The notes under the pieces were generated by a model. The model was not told the origin of the DNA. It did not search any database and saw nothing but the letters and a program-made list of their open reading frames with translations. Shown piece after piece: positions 44,044 through 55,016 of a stretch of DNA of 64,000 nucleotides. The number at the start of each line of letters is the position of its first letter. The stretch's first letter is position 1. Origin of the DNA: Carettochelys insculpta (taxonomy: Eukaryota > Chordata > Testudines > Carettochelyidae); NCBI RefSeq assembly GCF_033958435.1, contig NC_134137.1:247054501-247118500 (forward strand). The letters run 5' to 3'. A program made the position numbers and the translations under genes.

Positions 44044-45812
44044 AGAATGTCTGCTTCAGAAATGGACTATCCTGTTTTGGCTGTGATTGGAACTTGTTGC
44101 CCTTTGAAAGTAGCAGCAAGGCCTCCTGTTGCTACGTTTGCTGCTCCTCCAGCCATTTGAACACCTCATTTGCCCTCTCTTAATTCCCATTTTGCAGAGG
44201 CTTAAAGTAAATCCTGTGACTCCTGACACTATGTATGTGTAAATGCTTTTTCCAATCTTCTCTGTAAACACAGTCTATGCACTGCATAAAACTCCACTCT
44301 TCCCTTTTCCTTGGCTTTAGCTTTATTCACAAAGCAGTAGGGTGACCAAGTAAACTCAGACCTTTCTTTCCGCACCCCAGCTTGACTCCTTGAAGGGCTC
44401 CTCCTTTAGGATTGTTCAGCCCACAATTTAGATCCTTTCTTCAGAGCCACCTCTCCTTCCCTTGTATCCAGGTGAAATAAAGAGTCACCTGCCTCAACAA
44501 GTCAGCAGAGGCCACCAATGCTATTGCTAAAGAATTAGGCTCTGTTAAGAGGATGCCAAGCTTCAGAAAACACTGGGACCCTATTAAGTTCTATATAGTG
44601 CTGCAGATCCAGTTATTTTAATAATTTTGGTACACTGCTTTCTTGGCCGATGCATCACTCCCTGATTGAAAACTCTCAGAATGGACCAGTATGAAAAGTC
44701 CAGATCACAACAGCTTTCAGGACATTTTTTTAAAAATGTTTGTGATAACCAGGAAAAAAATGGTTCATTAAAACAGCGTCCTTGGACTTTTTTTTTGGCT
44801 AGCCCTCCCCCTGCTGTTTGCTAGGTCCTTTCTCAAAGTTCTGTCCTGGCTCCAGCTGGACAGCACGTGCCATGTAGTGTGTAGTGTACACCATGTTCTT
44901 CTCAAAGGCTTCAAAGAACTTGTCAGGTTCAAAGCTGGTTGACTAAGGCTGACCCTTGGCACTTACTCTCTCTGCTTCCCCAGCCTGCAGAAGGGGTTTG
45001 CAATTCTGCAGGAGTCCCTATTCCTTTTTTTTGTGTCTCCTTCCTAGAACACAGGGCACAGCTCTCCTCTGAGAAGAGATGCTAACTGTGCTTAGTGTAG
45101 ACAGAGGATATCTTTGCCTCTCCTGGGTAATTTTAAGGCTAGCTAATACTGCTAGGGTCTGTGTTTTACCACTCACTACTTTTGTCATTACCCACCCAGT
45201 GAAAGTGGAAGTATATGTTATTTTGAGTTTGTCCAGGTCTTTGGTTTTTGAGTCATATTAGCATAAATGGTGCTTCAAGAAAGGTACTGTAATGTCATGT
45301 CCTGTAGGTATAAAGTTAATCATCATCATGGCAAATTCCAAAGGGACGTTGCCTCCTTGAAGATTCAATGCCACCAGATTGACCTCTAATTAGGTCCATC
45401 TAGGGATCTGGATATTCAATCTGTGTCCATCACTGGCATATTATTAGGATGGTCTTCCATATCTGCAATATGTCCATACCAAGAAATGAACCAATGAGGA
45501 AGGAGGTAGTTGTCACATTTGGCTTCAAATATCCTCATTTTGGATCTTGTCCTCCCACTTGGTATGGAGCAGCTGAGGAAAGTGACAAGCTGAAAATGTT
45601 GATCTGGTGCTTTTAGTCTTCTGCAGCACCCATGGTTCACTGCCAGTGTTGGCCAGAGTCTGTAAAATTCCAACATATACCATCAAATTAGGCAGGCCAT
45701 CTGCATTCTTGAAGTTCATAGTGTAGAGTGGCAGAAGCTGGGTGTGTGTGGGAAGGTGTCTTCTTGTGGGTATTATATTTGTTGGGTACCTGCTCATGTC
45801 CAAGTAAGCTAA
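44044..45812. other. no gene seen
   Basis: No supported feature; frames of 60-92 codons on both strands are unassigned. Confidence 0.4.
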
Positions 45813-46012
45813 GGGGGAGGGTTAGCTAAGTGATTTGAGTATTGGCCTGCTAAACCCAGGGTTGCAAGCTCATTTCTTGAGGAGGCCATTTAGGTGTTTG
45901 GGGCAAATAGATTTAAAAATAAAAAAAATCTGTCAGGCTGGGTCCTGCCAAGAGGGCAGGGGCCTGGACTTGATGACCTCTCAAGGTCCCTTCCAACTCT
46001 TTGAGATGTGTA
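45813..46012 (+). repeat. tRNA-derived SINE with CR1-type tail
   Basis: The head resembles a tRNA: box A TTAGCTAAGTGATTTGAG (45821-45838) and a decayed box B GGTTGCAAGCT (45860-45870). An A-rich linker (45915-45930) is followed by GGTCCTGCCAAGAGGGCAG, GGACTTGATGACCTCTC and AAGGTCCCTTCC. The last part matches the sense 3' end of the CR1 at 40940-41000. Such SINEs are transcribed by RNA polymerase III and use the CR1 machinery by sharing its tail. It is not a tRNA gene: no cloverleaf survives. Confidence 0.75.
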
Positions 46013-47546
46013 TCTCCACATATTATTATAAGGTGCAGGGATGAGCTATCTCAAACACAAATCTGTTGCAGTGTTAACCAGAAAAACAAGCCTAGTCTTG
46101 GCTCAGATGGCAAGCAGATGTTCATATCTTTATCTAACAACAGCTCTGCCTAATTGACATAGTATCCCAGTTGACGATTATTTGGTATTCCCACTCCAGC
46201 ATATTCTACCACAAATGACTTTAATTCCACTAATAATCTATCTTTGTTATTTTATAAATGTAAAATATTATGTCTTTACTGACCCAAACTCAACTCCAGC
46301 AGATCATAAAATAACTGTCCAACACCCAACGTCTCAAAGGCATCTGGCTTTGAATAGAGAGTCACCTAGGAGATATTGAGTATTTCAGCAATTGTACATG
46401 AGAGTGGGGAGGGGAAGAAGTTTATGCTGAACTTCCGAGGGTTTAAATTGTAGTCCCTCCTGTCCACTAGCCCTGTAGAAAGTCATTCAATGTAGAGGAA
46501 GCCTTGTGACTCTGTTAATGTGTGTGCACCTCAGAGCAGACCCACTAAGACAAATCACCAAGAACAGGCTTCAATCTGTAAAGAAGATAGAACGGAATTA
46601 CAGTTCAGCAGCCTCCTCTCTGTTTGCAGCCAACATGTGTTCATCTCAGTCAGTGCTGAGACTTTTTGGGCGGGACGGAGCGGGGCAGAGGGTACATCCT
46701 GGAAGGAACCAGGAAGTTCTCCCAACATACCACGGTTTATAGTCCACAACTGGTTCCCAGAGCTGCTCCTGAAGCACAGAGGACCTTCGGCTGCAAAATA
46801 TTAAAGGTGATTTGCATCAGATCCACCTCAGAATCTCAATGAATAAAAAGCAAGTTATTATTTTAATTTCTGCGTTGGCAGATTTCCAGTACCCACACAA
46901 ACTCCTCAGACGGTTGGAAACCTCTGATAACTGATAACGGTCACAGTATTGCAGATGACAAGGGAGTATGCTTACTGTGGTCTGTCAACAGCTGATGGCA
47001 ATGTAAATTATCCACATACTTCACCATGCAGTTCTCCTGAGGCAGCCCCAGTGCTTCTGTGTGATGCTTTCACATACCTCCCAAAGGTAGTGAACAATGA
47101 TGAACTGCCATTATTGTAACTATTCTTTTGACAAAATTTGCTACTATTGTGTAATTACACATTTAAATACTCCTTGGTTAATAATAGTAATAGAGAATGT
47201 AGTAAAGGGTATGTCTACACTGCAATTGGGGTAACGATTGCAATGAAGCTGTGGCAACATGAGAGGTGGCGTTGATTAGCTTCTAAAGCAGGCAACCAGG
47301 CTCATGTCTAGGGCTAGGGCTAGCTTTCCCACAGTGTGCAGTGTATTTGTGTGCCCACTGGCTGCTGCCTTCCCCTCCAGATGTAGCTGCAATTCAGTGG
47401 TGTCATACACATATAATAGATTAAAAGCAATGAGTCATCTCTGGGTTGGAATGTGCTATGTAAATGTCAAATATTTACATGCATCCCATCAGAGATTCAT
47501 ACTGATAGTGAACTGAATTTGAGAGCAAGTAAAATAGGCTATAAAC
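46013..47546. other. mostly unassigned; possible MITE end at 47206-47340
   Basis: GGGTATGTCTACACTGCAAT at 47207-47226 resembles the TATGTCTACACT ends of the Harbinger-like MITEs, and CCACAGTGTGCAGTG near 47330 could be a decayed opposite end. Nothing else is recognised. Confidence 0.3.
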
Positions 47547-47904
47547 TAAGGCTGTCAAGTGACTAAAAATTAAAGGTGTAATTAATTGTGCTGTTAAACA
47601 GTAACAAAATACCATGCATTTGGTTGTTTTGGATGTTTTCTACATTTTTAGGTATATTGATTTCAGTTACAACACACAATGCAAACTGTACAATTCTCAC
47701 TTGTTTTTTGATTATGAATATTTGCCAAGTAAAAAACAAAAGATAGTGTAGCTGAACTCACCTCATACAGATATAGTAGTACAGTCTCTTTATTGTGAAA
47801 GCATAACTTGAAAGAGTAGAATTTTTTGTGTAACTGCAATCAAAAATAAAACAATGTGAAACTTTAGATCCTACAAATCCATTCACTCCTACTTCTTGCT
47901 CAGC

Positions 47905-48085
47905 CAGTAGCTAGGACAAACAAATTAGTTTATATTTACAAAAAAGATAATGCTGCCAGCTTCGTATTTACAGTGTTATCTGAAAGTAAGAACAGGTGTT
48001 CACATGGCACTTTTGTAGCCAGCATTTTAAGGTGTTTACATATCAGACGTACTAAACATTTGTATGTCCCCTGTATCCTTCAGCC
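47905..48085 (-). pseudogene. second, opposite-strand copy of the hAT C-terminal region
   Basis: On the minus strand a broken frame reads KHLKMLATKVPCEHLFLLS and then NTVNTKLAALSF, corresponding to the same dimerisation block as the plus-strand copy. It lies between the left terminus and the plus-strand fragment. Confidence 0.55.
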
Positions 48086-48099
48086 ACCGTTTCCAGAGG

Positions 48100-48715
48100 A
48101 CGCTTCCATGTTAATGATGCTCATTAAAAATGCATTAATTAAATTGGTTACTGAACTCCTTTTCTGTTTTGCCAGCATTCTGCCACATATTTCATGTTAA
48201 TGAAGACTTGGATGATGACCCAGCATGTGTTTGGTTTTAAGAACACTTTCACAGTGGATTTGACAAAATGCAAAAAAAAAAAAAGGAATCAATATGATAT
48301 TTTGAAAAATGGCTACAGAACTCCACCCAAGGTTTAAGAATATGAAGTGCCACCTAAAATCTGAGAGCAACGAGATGTGGAGCATGCTTTCAGAATTCTT
48401 AAAAGCGCAACACTATGATGCCAAAACTAAAGAACCCAAACCACGACAAAGGAAAATCAAACTTCTGCTGGTAGCGTCTGAGTCAGCTGATGAAATTGAG
48501 CATGCATCAGTCTGCTTTGCTTTGGATCGTTATCAGGGAGTGCCCACTGCCTGGATTCATGTCCCCTGGAAAGGTACTTCAGTATCTTTAGCGCATATAT
48601 CAAGTAAATATCTTGTGACTTTGTTGACTGCAGTGCCATGAGAATGTCTGTTCTCACCTTCAAATGACATTGAAAACTAGAAGTGGGCAGCAATATCTCC
48701 TGCAAATATTTGTTT
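48100..48715 (+). pseudogene. hAT transposase fragment, C-terminal half
   Basis: The 110-codon frame at 48309-48638 contains HPRFKNMKCHLKSE, EMWSMLSEFLKAQ, a lysine-rich linker RKIKLLLVASES and ALDRYQG, then YLVTLLTAVP before a stop. Reading past the TGA gives ECLFSPSNDIEN, the CERLFS-type block of the hAT C-terminal dimerisation region. Upstream at 48170-48290 frame-broken sequence continues (DLDDDPACVWF). In hAT transposases this part carries the last catalytic Glu and the dimerisation helices. A roughly 130-base central segment is missing relative to the family and several stops are present. Confidence 0.65.
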
Positions 48716-48725
48716 TCATCAATAG

Positions 48726-49663
48726 CAAAATGTTATCCTACATATTATTTCCTTTTGTGAGGCTTATGTAAAACAACACTTTCCCATGAGTAGTCTTTTT
48801 GACAAGCTTATTTTCTACTGGGAGGAAAGGTTCTGTTGGAAAACTCCCAAGCAGCTCCACTTACAGTGAAAATGAAATTTACTCCTGTTGCAATAGGAGC
48901 ATAATATACAAGGCAAAGCCATCACCAGTGACATTTCATGGCACATAGTATTAGCCAAAAGAGAGTTAATTTTGGTATGAGAGCTATTCTAGTTATCCGT
49001 ATACACTGTAGGCATATATGAGTGAGGAAAAAAATCATTTGTATACATATATAAATAGTAATTTAATGTGACAAAGTATAGTTCCAGTTAAAATTAATGC
49101 TATCTCCTGATATAAAAAGAGGAGTGATTTTGTATAAATTGAAATTAGACACAAGACATCTGAACCTATTTATATTGAGTCCTGTTCAACTATGGACATA
49201 ATTTTCAATTAAATTTTGATGGTGAAATCCCAAACCCATTTTCAATAAAAGGCAAACTTCCCATTGACCTTAGTGGGCTTATGATTTCATCATGGGTATC
49301 ATTTGTATGTGCTCTACATGTTGGTTGTGTCACTGTGATAGATCTAAGTTAAGAATTATTGGGCCAAAAGACCACAACATAACCAGTAGGATGTCTGGTA
49401 CCAAGGATATGACAAGACAGAGATAATTACAGCCATTTTTACCTTACACATTTTCATGGCTTTTTTCCACTTGATAAATCTGAAACGCAGTTTGTGAATA
49501 ATAATAGAGATCAGGAAATAGATGCTGCATCATCATAAAGATACATTGTCTAGAGCTAAGGTTCTACTACAAATAAACAATGTTAATGTCCTAACATATG
49601 CAACATCTTTTTAGAGGAATTAATCTGTAGGAATTTTTTCAATTAATTAGTCTATGTGATTTC
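48726..49663. other. no gene seen
   Basis: AT-rich spacer without supported feature. Confidence 0.4.
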
Positions 49664-49905
49664 AAAAGCCCCTTAATCCCGAAACCACATGGGAAGAAGG
49701 GGCTTTTGAAATCAGGGGGTCATTTCAAAAGGCCCCTGACTACACGGGCAGTGAGTGTTTTGAAAGCGGCATTTTCCAAATGCTCACAGATGCCTTTATG
49801 CTAATGAGGTGCTGCATATTCATGGCAGCACATCATTAGCATCTTCTGAAGTGCCACATTACCATAACCCCTCTGAAAGGAGGAGCTAGTGTGGCCACAG
49901 CCCAG
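49664..49905. mobile_element. half of a Harbinger-like MITE (ATGCTAATGAGG family)
   Basis: Starts within the family centre (AAAAGCCCCTTAATCC, GGAAGAAGGGGCTTTTG) and contains TGCTAATGAGGTGCTGCATA. It ends GGAGCTAGTGTGGCCACAGC. Only the right half is present. Confidence 0.6.
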
Positions 49906-49925
49906 GGTCATGGTAATTGACCAGT

Positions 49926-50272
49926 TGGGAAGATGCTAATGAGGCACTGCTATGAATATGTAGCACCTCATGAGCATAATGGTAGCCATCAGAGATTTGA
50001 AAGTGCTGCCCTTTTGAAAGGAACCCCTGGACTTCAAAAGCACCTTCTTCCTATTTCTTTTAGGAAGAAGGGGCTTTCGAAGACTGGGAGGTCCTTTCGA
50101 AAGGTCCCCGTCGACACGGGCAACGCCCAATTCCAAAGCAGCACTTTCGAATTGCGCATGGCTGCCATTATGCTAATGAGGTGCTGCATATTCATGGCAG
50201 TGCCTCATTAGCATCTTCCCAACATGCTCACTACCATGCCCCTTCTGAAGAGAGGGAGCTATTGTAGACATA
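49926..50272. mobile_element. foldback Harbinger-like MITE lacking its left tip
   Basis: Both arms carry GATGCTAATGAGGCACTGC/GCAGTGCCTCATTAGCATC and AGCATAATGGTAGCC inverses. They fold at CTTCTTCCTATTTCTTTTAG near 50055. The right tip GGGAGCTATTGTAGACATAG is intact; the left tip is missing. Confidence 0.7.
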
Positions 50273-51900
50273 GCCCAAGGGTTTAATATACTGAAGAGTC
50301 CAACAGCAGAATTTTCTGTGTATCTTTGAAAGTGGTGAAAACAGTACTCCTGTAAGCCAAATAGCAAAACTGGAACAGCATCTGTCTTGTTTCCTCAGGA
50401 GACCAGGCAAATTGGTTAATGAAAAGATAGTGCATTCCGCCATTTTAAAAAAAAAATCTGTCTGGTCTTATGAAAATCCAGTATGTAGGTTCTGTAGGGG
50501 CTGAGATTCTGTAGGTATATAAGTGTAGTTGTGATAGTATTTTCCAAAGAGGGACTTCTGATGGAGGGGAGAAAAGAAGCGAGCCTTCGAGACACACACA
50601 CACACACTCAAAAATCAGTAATTTAGAAATGATTATTTATAATACATTATTTGACTGGAAGACCCAGCTTTTGGAGGCTGTTGGTTACTTTAATATATTG
50701 CAGATGGCGTTTACTAGTTGACACTAAGGGAGGATCCCATCTATGGGAATGGTTTATAGTGTGTGATTAAAAAGGCATACTTGATGTTGGCTGCAGTGAA
50801 ATAGAATTGGAGCATGGCCCCTTTTTTGAGTTTCACATAGATTACTTTGGCTAATGTGGCAGGAGATCCTGAAATAGATCTGACGCTTAGAGCAGGTGTA
50901 GTGTTCCAAGAAAAGTCAACATGTGGTCTTATGTCTAATCTTTCCAGTTGTGTTCCCTTATTGCCCATTATTCATATTTGCTGGAGAAAAAGGAAGAACC
51001 TTCATGGTTTTTGGAAGGCTCCCTGATCAAACAGTGAGTCAAAGAGCAGTAAGAGCTTCAGCACATGTGTAATTCCTTCTGATCAGCCTCTTGGTTCTGG
51101 TGCAAATTTTAAAAAGGAGGGGATATAGACTGGGTTGGAAGTGACCTGCAACTTCCAGGAGCACACCTTGAATGGACTTAAAGGGAGAATTGGCAGACAG
51201 TGTCATATAAAGAGATGGTTGGAAAATAGCTTTTGTCCCCCGCTGCAAAAATTTAGCTGCTCCACCTGAAAGTTTTGGACTGCTGAATTGTGGGTGCTGT
51301 GGCCATAAAATGAAAACTTTCAGGGAAAACAGACACTTCTCAGAAAAGTATTTTAGCTGAAAACAATTGTCCATCAAATAAGGTTCCACTAAGAATTTTT
51401 GGCAAGCGTACCTGGTTCACGCTTCTGGGAGGAACTATCCTTGAGGAGAGGCCAAAAAAAAGTATGCATCTTTCGCATTACAGCCCTAATGTGCCTCTGC
51501 GTTTGCATCAAGGGGAGAATATGGTTCTAAGTGAACTTAAGCACTCAGCTCAGCTGTATCCAAGCTACTTCAGTTACGATAAGAGAATGTGAAGAGAACT
51601 GTTCAGTCCCATGCAGAGCTCTGCTAGTCTAGGTGGGTTCCGTAGGTGGATTGTGGTCTGTGAAAGCACTTTATCCAACCCCCTTGTTTTCACTTCTTTT
51701 CCCCACTGATTTAATTCCCAATTTTTTCTGTCCTGTCCACCACAGTAGAACCACTATAACACCATAGCAGCACCTCAGACCTTCTTAAATAAATAGGTCC
51801 ATCTAATCTTCTAGTTTTCTGCTTGTTCAAATTCCTTTCTTTAAAAAATCTTAGGAGCCATTGTACATTTTTAGCAATTTTTTTCTTGAAGTCTGTGTTC
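50273..51900. other. no gene seen
   Basis: Contains a CA tract near 50593-50606. No supported gene; the 116-codon minus frame at 51039-51389 is unassigned. Confidence 0.4.
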
Positions 51901-52058
51901 CTTGATTGCAAGAATGAAGGGTCCTGTGGCACCTTATAGACTATCAGAAAAGTTTAGAGCATGAGCTTTCGTGAGTTAACTCACTTCTTCAGATGCTGGT
52001 CCTGGAAATCTGCAAGGCCAGGTATAAATAGGCCAGAGCAAGGCTGGGGATAACGAGG

Positions 52059-52706
52059 TTAGCTCAGGCAGGCAGGCTGAGTTGTATTGTCATCAGTAGA
52101 TCTGGAGGTGTGAACTCCAAGAGAGGGGAAGCTGCTTTTGTATTTAGCCAGCCATTCGCAGTCTTTGTTTAATCCTGAGCTGAGGGTATTGAATTTGCAG
52201 ATGAATTGTAGCTCAGCAATTTCTCTTTGGAGTCTGGTCTTGAAATTTCTTTGCTGCAGGATAGCTACTTTTAAATCTGCTACTGTGTGTCCTGGGAGAT
52301 TGAAGTGCTCTCCTACGGGTTTTTGTATATTGCCATTTCTGATGTCTGATTTGTGTGCATTTATTCTTTTACATAGAGACTGTCCAGTTTGTCCAATGTA
52401 TATGGCAGAGGGGCATTGCTGGCACATGATGGCATAAATTACATTGGTAGATGTGCAGCTGAATGAGCCCTCGATGGTGTGGCTGATCCGGTTAGGTCCT
52501 GTAATGATGTTGCTGGTGTGTATATGTGGGCAGAGCTGGCAACGAGGTTTGTTGCATGGATGGGTCCCTGACATAGAGTGACTGTGGTGCAGTGTATAGT
52601 TGCTTGTTAGGATTTGTTTTAGGTTGGCAGGTTGTCTGTGAGCAATGATAGGTCTGCCTCCCAAGGCCTGTGAAAGTGTGGGATCATTGTACTGATGACA
52701 ATACAA
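52059..52706 (-). CDS. GIY-YIG endonuclease domain of a Penelope-like element
   Basis: An open 215-codon frame. Residues 51-61 are CNKPRCQLCPH, the Cys/His cluster preceding Penelope endonucleases. Residues 89-105 hold the GIY- and YIG-equivalents (VIYAI, then IYIGQTG). Arg114 (CKRINAHK), Glu133 (VGEHFNLPGH) and Asn180 (SGLNKD) sit where the family's catalytic Arg, Glu and Asn are expected. The enzyme nicks the chromosome to start reverse transcription. The first Met lies in the right arm and is not the native start: the RT domain that should precede it is absent. The stop overlaps the left arm. Uninterrupted frame and intact residues point to a relatively recent insertion. Confidence 0.85.
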   Translation of the reverse strand: MYCHQYNDPTLSQALGGRPIIAHRQPANLKQILTSNYTLHHSHSMSGTHPCNKPRCQLCPHIHTSNIITGPNRISHTIEGSFSCTSTNVIYAIMCQQCPSAIYIGQTGQSLCKRINAHKSDIRNGNIQKPVGEHFNLPGHTVADLKVAILQQRNFKTRLQREIAELQFICKFNTLSSGLNKDCEWLAKYKSSFPSLGVHTSRSTDDNTTQPACLS

Positions 52707-52792
52707 CTCAGCCTGCCTGACTGAGCTAACCTCATTATCCCCAGCCTTGCTCTGGCCTATTTATACCTGGCCTTGCAGATTTCCAGGACCAG

Positions 52793-52832
52793 CATCTGAA
52801 GAAGTGAGTTAACTCATGAAAGCTCATGCTCT
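52793..52832 (+). ncRNA. hammerhead-like hairpin core, right arm
   Basis: CTGAAGA (52796-52802), stem GTGAG/CTCAT with a TTAA loop and GAAA (52818-52821), then GC-TCAT-GC and TC. The left-arm partner on the minus strand (51967-51992) has the uncorrupted stem GTGAG/CTCAC. Same reservations as for the copy at 43389. Confidence 0.35.
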
Positions 52833-52929
52833 AAACTTTTCTGTTAGTCTATAAGGTGCCACAGGACCCTTCGTTGCTGCTACAGATCCAGACTAACACG
52901 GCTACCCCTCTGATACTTGATTGCAAGAG

Positions 52930-53852
52930 TAACTTTGAATTAATTTCAGGTATGATGCTGGGTGACTCGTTTCCATCTCTACTTACAGAAAGAGTTTGGT
53001 CTGATTTGGTGAAGTCTCTCCATCCCCCATCCATGCCAGCACTGCTTCTAGTTCAACTCTAAGCTTAGTTATATAGTGTCTAGTGGAGGTACTTAAAACC
53101 ATTACCATGATTTTGAGAAATACAGACCAGCAGTCGGCTATCTTCTGTATTTGCAGCATACAAGGCTTTTCTAATGGTAAGCATAGGAATAAGTATTGGT
53201 AAGTCCAAGGAAATACTGTGGCTATTGGGTAACTTTATTTGTTTATTTTGCAGTGAACCAAATTATAATCTCCAGCAGTCTTCCAATGAACTAATAAGAT
53301 GTCTGATTTAAGGCCAATTCATTTTATTTTCCTCATTCAGTTTGAATGAAAGTAATTTCTTATACAAATCTTCCTACTTGAAATATATATCTATATACAG
53401 TTATTAACTTCAAACATATTCTAGTTTCACTTTTGATAAATGAATAATGTCACCAAAGTAGTGTCAGCATTCCCTTTGTTTCAGTGAGGTTACATCTGTA
53501 CTATTTCATTAAACGAAAGATTCTTTTTTAAATGTCACCATTCCAAAAAATATATTTTGAAAGGTAACTATGTGCAATATTTAAATAATTACATTCAAAA
53601 TGTCAAGTAAGAATGAGACTGCTATTCCAATAGCTATTTGTTTTTGGAAATGGCCACTCCTGGTGCTTGTAATTTGGAGACATCAATGACAGTCCTACAT
53701 TTTCCTGGGACCTTAAAGATATGTCCGCCCTGTAATTAGATATCTGGAGCTGACCCCTATCATGGGACTCTGGCTGTAAGGCCCTAAAATTGCAGCATAG
53801 ATGTTTGGGCTCTGTCTGGATCCTGAACTCTGAGACCTGAGAGTGTAGACCA
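52930..53852. other. no gene seen
   Basis: AT-rich spacer without supported feature. Confidence 0.4.
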
Positions 53853-54032
53853 GTGTCCCCTGTAAGCTGGGCACTTGTGCAGCCACTCAAGAGATTCATG
53901 CACTGACAACTAATTAGCAGAGTGCCCACGGCCAGGTTTTTGTTTACACTGGTGGTGCACATTTGCACAGGCCTCGGTGTGTGTTAAAATTTATTCTACG
54001 CATGGATAGAAAAAATTAGAGGGAACGTTAGT
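53853..54032. mobile_element. MITE of the GTTCCCT family, copy 4
   Basis: Left CAGTGTCCCCTGTAAGCTG; right inward CACTAACGTTCCCTCTAAT. Shares GTGCCCACGGCCAGG-like and AAATTTATTCTACGCATGG blocks with copies 1-3. No clean duplication. Confidence 0.6.
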
Positions 54033-55014
54033 GTTTGTAAGTGACATGAGAGTCCGATCCACCTGTGACTTGGTCGCCAGACTCCATATTCCTGACATCT
54101 TGTCCCCACTACCACCTCTCCACTCAGTGGCATTGGAACAATATTTAGAGTGGGAGTACTGAGCTGTGCCGCCCCGCCCCCCGCCTTACTCCGCCTGCAC
54201 TTCATCCTGCCAGGGCAGCTGTGGATCACTGGGCAAAGGACCAGAGGGTTCTGAGACCTGCAGCTGAGCTGCCAGGACTCTGGGCAGCAGTGGAGCCCCT
54301 GACAGCTGGGACACTAGGTTCAACAACAAAGCCTATGGAGCTGGAGGTCTGGACACCCAGAGGCAGCAGGGCTGGTGTCAAGGACCCCATTGAGCTGGCA
54401 ACCAGGGTCCTGGGTAGCAGTGGGGCTCCCAGGTACATGTTTGTGGCTGGGACCTCAGTGCAAGTTGCAAAATCTGGAGGTGGAAAACCCTACTTCCCAG
54501 GCCTTCGTCCCTACCACTCCTCCTCTAGTTTCCTCTTGTCTGCAGTCCTCAGCCTATGGCTCACTCTTTGTGAGAGGGAGGCCATCAAACCATGAAGAAC
54601 CTCATGCCTTGGTACACTGGGCAGGAAGGGGCTGGAACCAGAGTTGTAATGGACAAATTAGGAAGGCAGTTAAATATAGATTCAATTACATAGAGCAGAT
54701 AGTTCAATGGAGTGGTCTAAAGTTGCACTCAGAATTTTGATTTGGATACATGATTATCCAAAATAATTCAAACCCCTCTACTTTCTACAATGGCTAGAAG
54801 ATCCTGACCCTTTCCTGCAATGTCATCTTTTCATTAAATTGGAAAGATTGTGGATCAGATTAGTCCCACCGTCAAGTTTTAACAAAACAGGCTTTGTGGA
54901 TGGGATTTCAGTGGGAATCCATCAAATGGAAGCTCCCTTCAAAGGTGTAGGAGTACTCGGGCAACCAATATTACAAGCCTCACGCAATGTGATGGGTTTT
55001 GGCTAGGGAAGAAG
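54033..55014. other. mostly unassigned
   Basis: 54128-54185 resembles the repeat at 2063-2190. The 124-codon and 121-codon overlapping plus-strand frames at 54221-54740 are GC-rich but unlike any family I know. Confidence 0.35.
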
Positions 55015-55016
55015 TA

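Larger units (their letters stand above)
47547..48725. mobile_element. hAT transposon relic with inverted-duplicated 3' ends
   Basis: It begins with the terminus AAGGCTGTCAAGTGAC followed by AATTAAAGGTGTAATTAATT. The left third (47880-48085) encodes the hAT transposase C-terminus on the minus strand (MLATKVPCEHLFLLSDNTVN). The right part encodes the same region and more on the plus strand. The two arms diverge moderately. The right end is truncated before a terminal repeat. Confidence 0.65.
51914..52915 (-). mobile_element. Penelope-like element with inverted terminal arms
   Basis: The 1002-bp unit lies between direct repeats CTTGATTGCAAGA (51901-51913 and 52916-52928). The left arm (51914-52098) and right arm (about 52692-52875, then 40 more bases to the end) are inverse copies: CCTGTGGCACCTTATAGAC, AGCATGAGCTTTCGTGAG, and further in GGCCAGGTATAAATAGGCC and CAGGCAGGCTGAGTTG. 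The endonuclease frame fills the space between. The reverse transcriptase is missing, so this is a truncated copy whose arms were nevertheless made in one insertion. The arms' outer 90 bases are the unit that also makes up the short palindromic elements. Confidence 0.85.

Noticed and set aside
45813..45885. tRNA gene
   Set aside because: Box A and B-like sequences are present but no cloverleaf, and the A-rich linker and CR1-type tail show it is a SINE.
46506..46804. Overlapping 78- and 94-codon plus-strand frames
   Set aside because: Two frames of the same DNA, without recognisable domain.
54221..54740. Overlapping 124- and 121-codon plus-strand frames
   Set aside because: Two overlapping frames on one strand and another on the opposite strand in GC-rich DNA; none shows family features.
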